64,000 bases of DNA from Protonemura montana (taxonomy: Eukaryota; Arthropoda; Insecta; Plecoptera; Nemouridae): contig OX387605.1 of NCBI GenBank assembly GCA_947568835.1, positions 2,046,001-2,110,000 of the forward strand. The letters are read 5' to 3'. The notes below the pieces were generated by a model that had not been told where the DNA came from, searched no databases, and saw only the letters and a program-made list of their open reading frames with translations. The translations under genes and the position numbers were made by a program. Numbering within the stretch: the stretch's first letter is position 1; the number at the start of each line of letters is the position of its first letter. Shown in pieces: positions 63,876 to 64,000 of the stretch.

Positions 63876-64000
63876 CACGCTGTTGTCCAGCTCAAGGCAT
63901 GGCTTGCCAAACGTTTGAAAGCTTGTAGCACATGCTATTGTCCAGCTCAAGACATGGCTTGCCAAACAAAGCTTGCAGTCCAAGCTGTTGTCCAGCTCAA
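63876..64000. repeat. Start of a 50-55-bp tandem repeat running off the window
   Basis: The word gctgttgtccagctcaa (or gctattgtcc) begins at 63879, 63934 and 63984, giving units of 55 and 50 bp. Each unit continues with catggcttgccaaac and aaagcttg. It lies inside the first intron of the secreted-protein gene and continues past the edge. Confidence 0.88.

Overview
The window is nuclear DNA of an animal. Genes are split by spliceosomal introns with GT-AG (once GC-AG) borders, have metazoan protein families, and sit among SINE and LINE remnants. An arthropod, perhaps a chelicerate such as a tick, fits best, but nothing here proves the lineage.

Left end, 0.4-11.6 kb: two housekeeping genes lie head to head. 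NUP155 (minus strand, 12 exons seen, the 3' part cut off by the window edge) encodes the inner-ring nucleoporin. SARS2 (plus strand, 3 exons, apparently complete) encodes mitochondrial seryl-tRNA synthetase. About 320 bp separates them and probably serves as a shared promoter. NUP155 introns hold a tRNA-like composite repeat (two copies), a 73-bp tandem repeat joined to the tail of a LINE, and a foldback element.

13.1-19.7 kb: a minus-strand gene for a large mucin-like membrane protein. It has a Pro/Thr-rich ectodomain with repeated LPPGF/YK motifs, a SEA domain with a likely self-cleavage site, one transmembrane helix and a cytoplasmic tail. Its signal-peptide exon was not found and must lie upstream (higher coordinates).

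19.7-57.7 kb: about 38 kb without recognisable coding sequence. It could be the long first intron and upstream region of the mucin-like gene. It holds many copies of a SINE whose head derives from 5S rRNA. In several copies the head, or the head/body junction, has been amplified in tandem with exact 92-bp or 91-bp periods. It also holds a second LINE tail, a large hexanucleotide array, a 20-copy 41-bp satellite-like array and long homopolymers.

Right end, 57.7-64.0 kb: a CpG-rich block with CRE and CCAAT motifs, then PSMD9 (minus strand, 4 coding exons, complete, one GC-AG intron), a proteasome-base assembly chaperone. Upstream of it on the same strand are the last two exons of an unrecognised gene. 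At the far right is the TATA-driven first exon of a secreted protein on the plus strand, whose intron opens into another tandem repeat.
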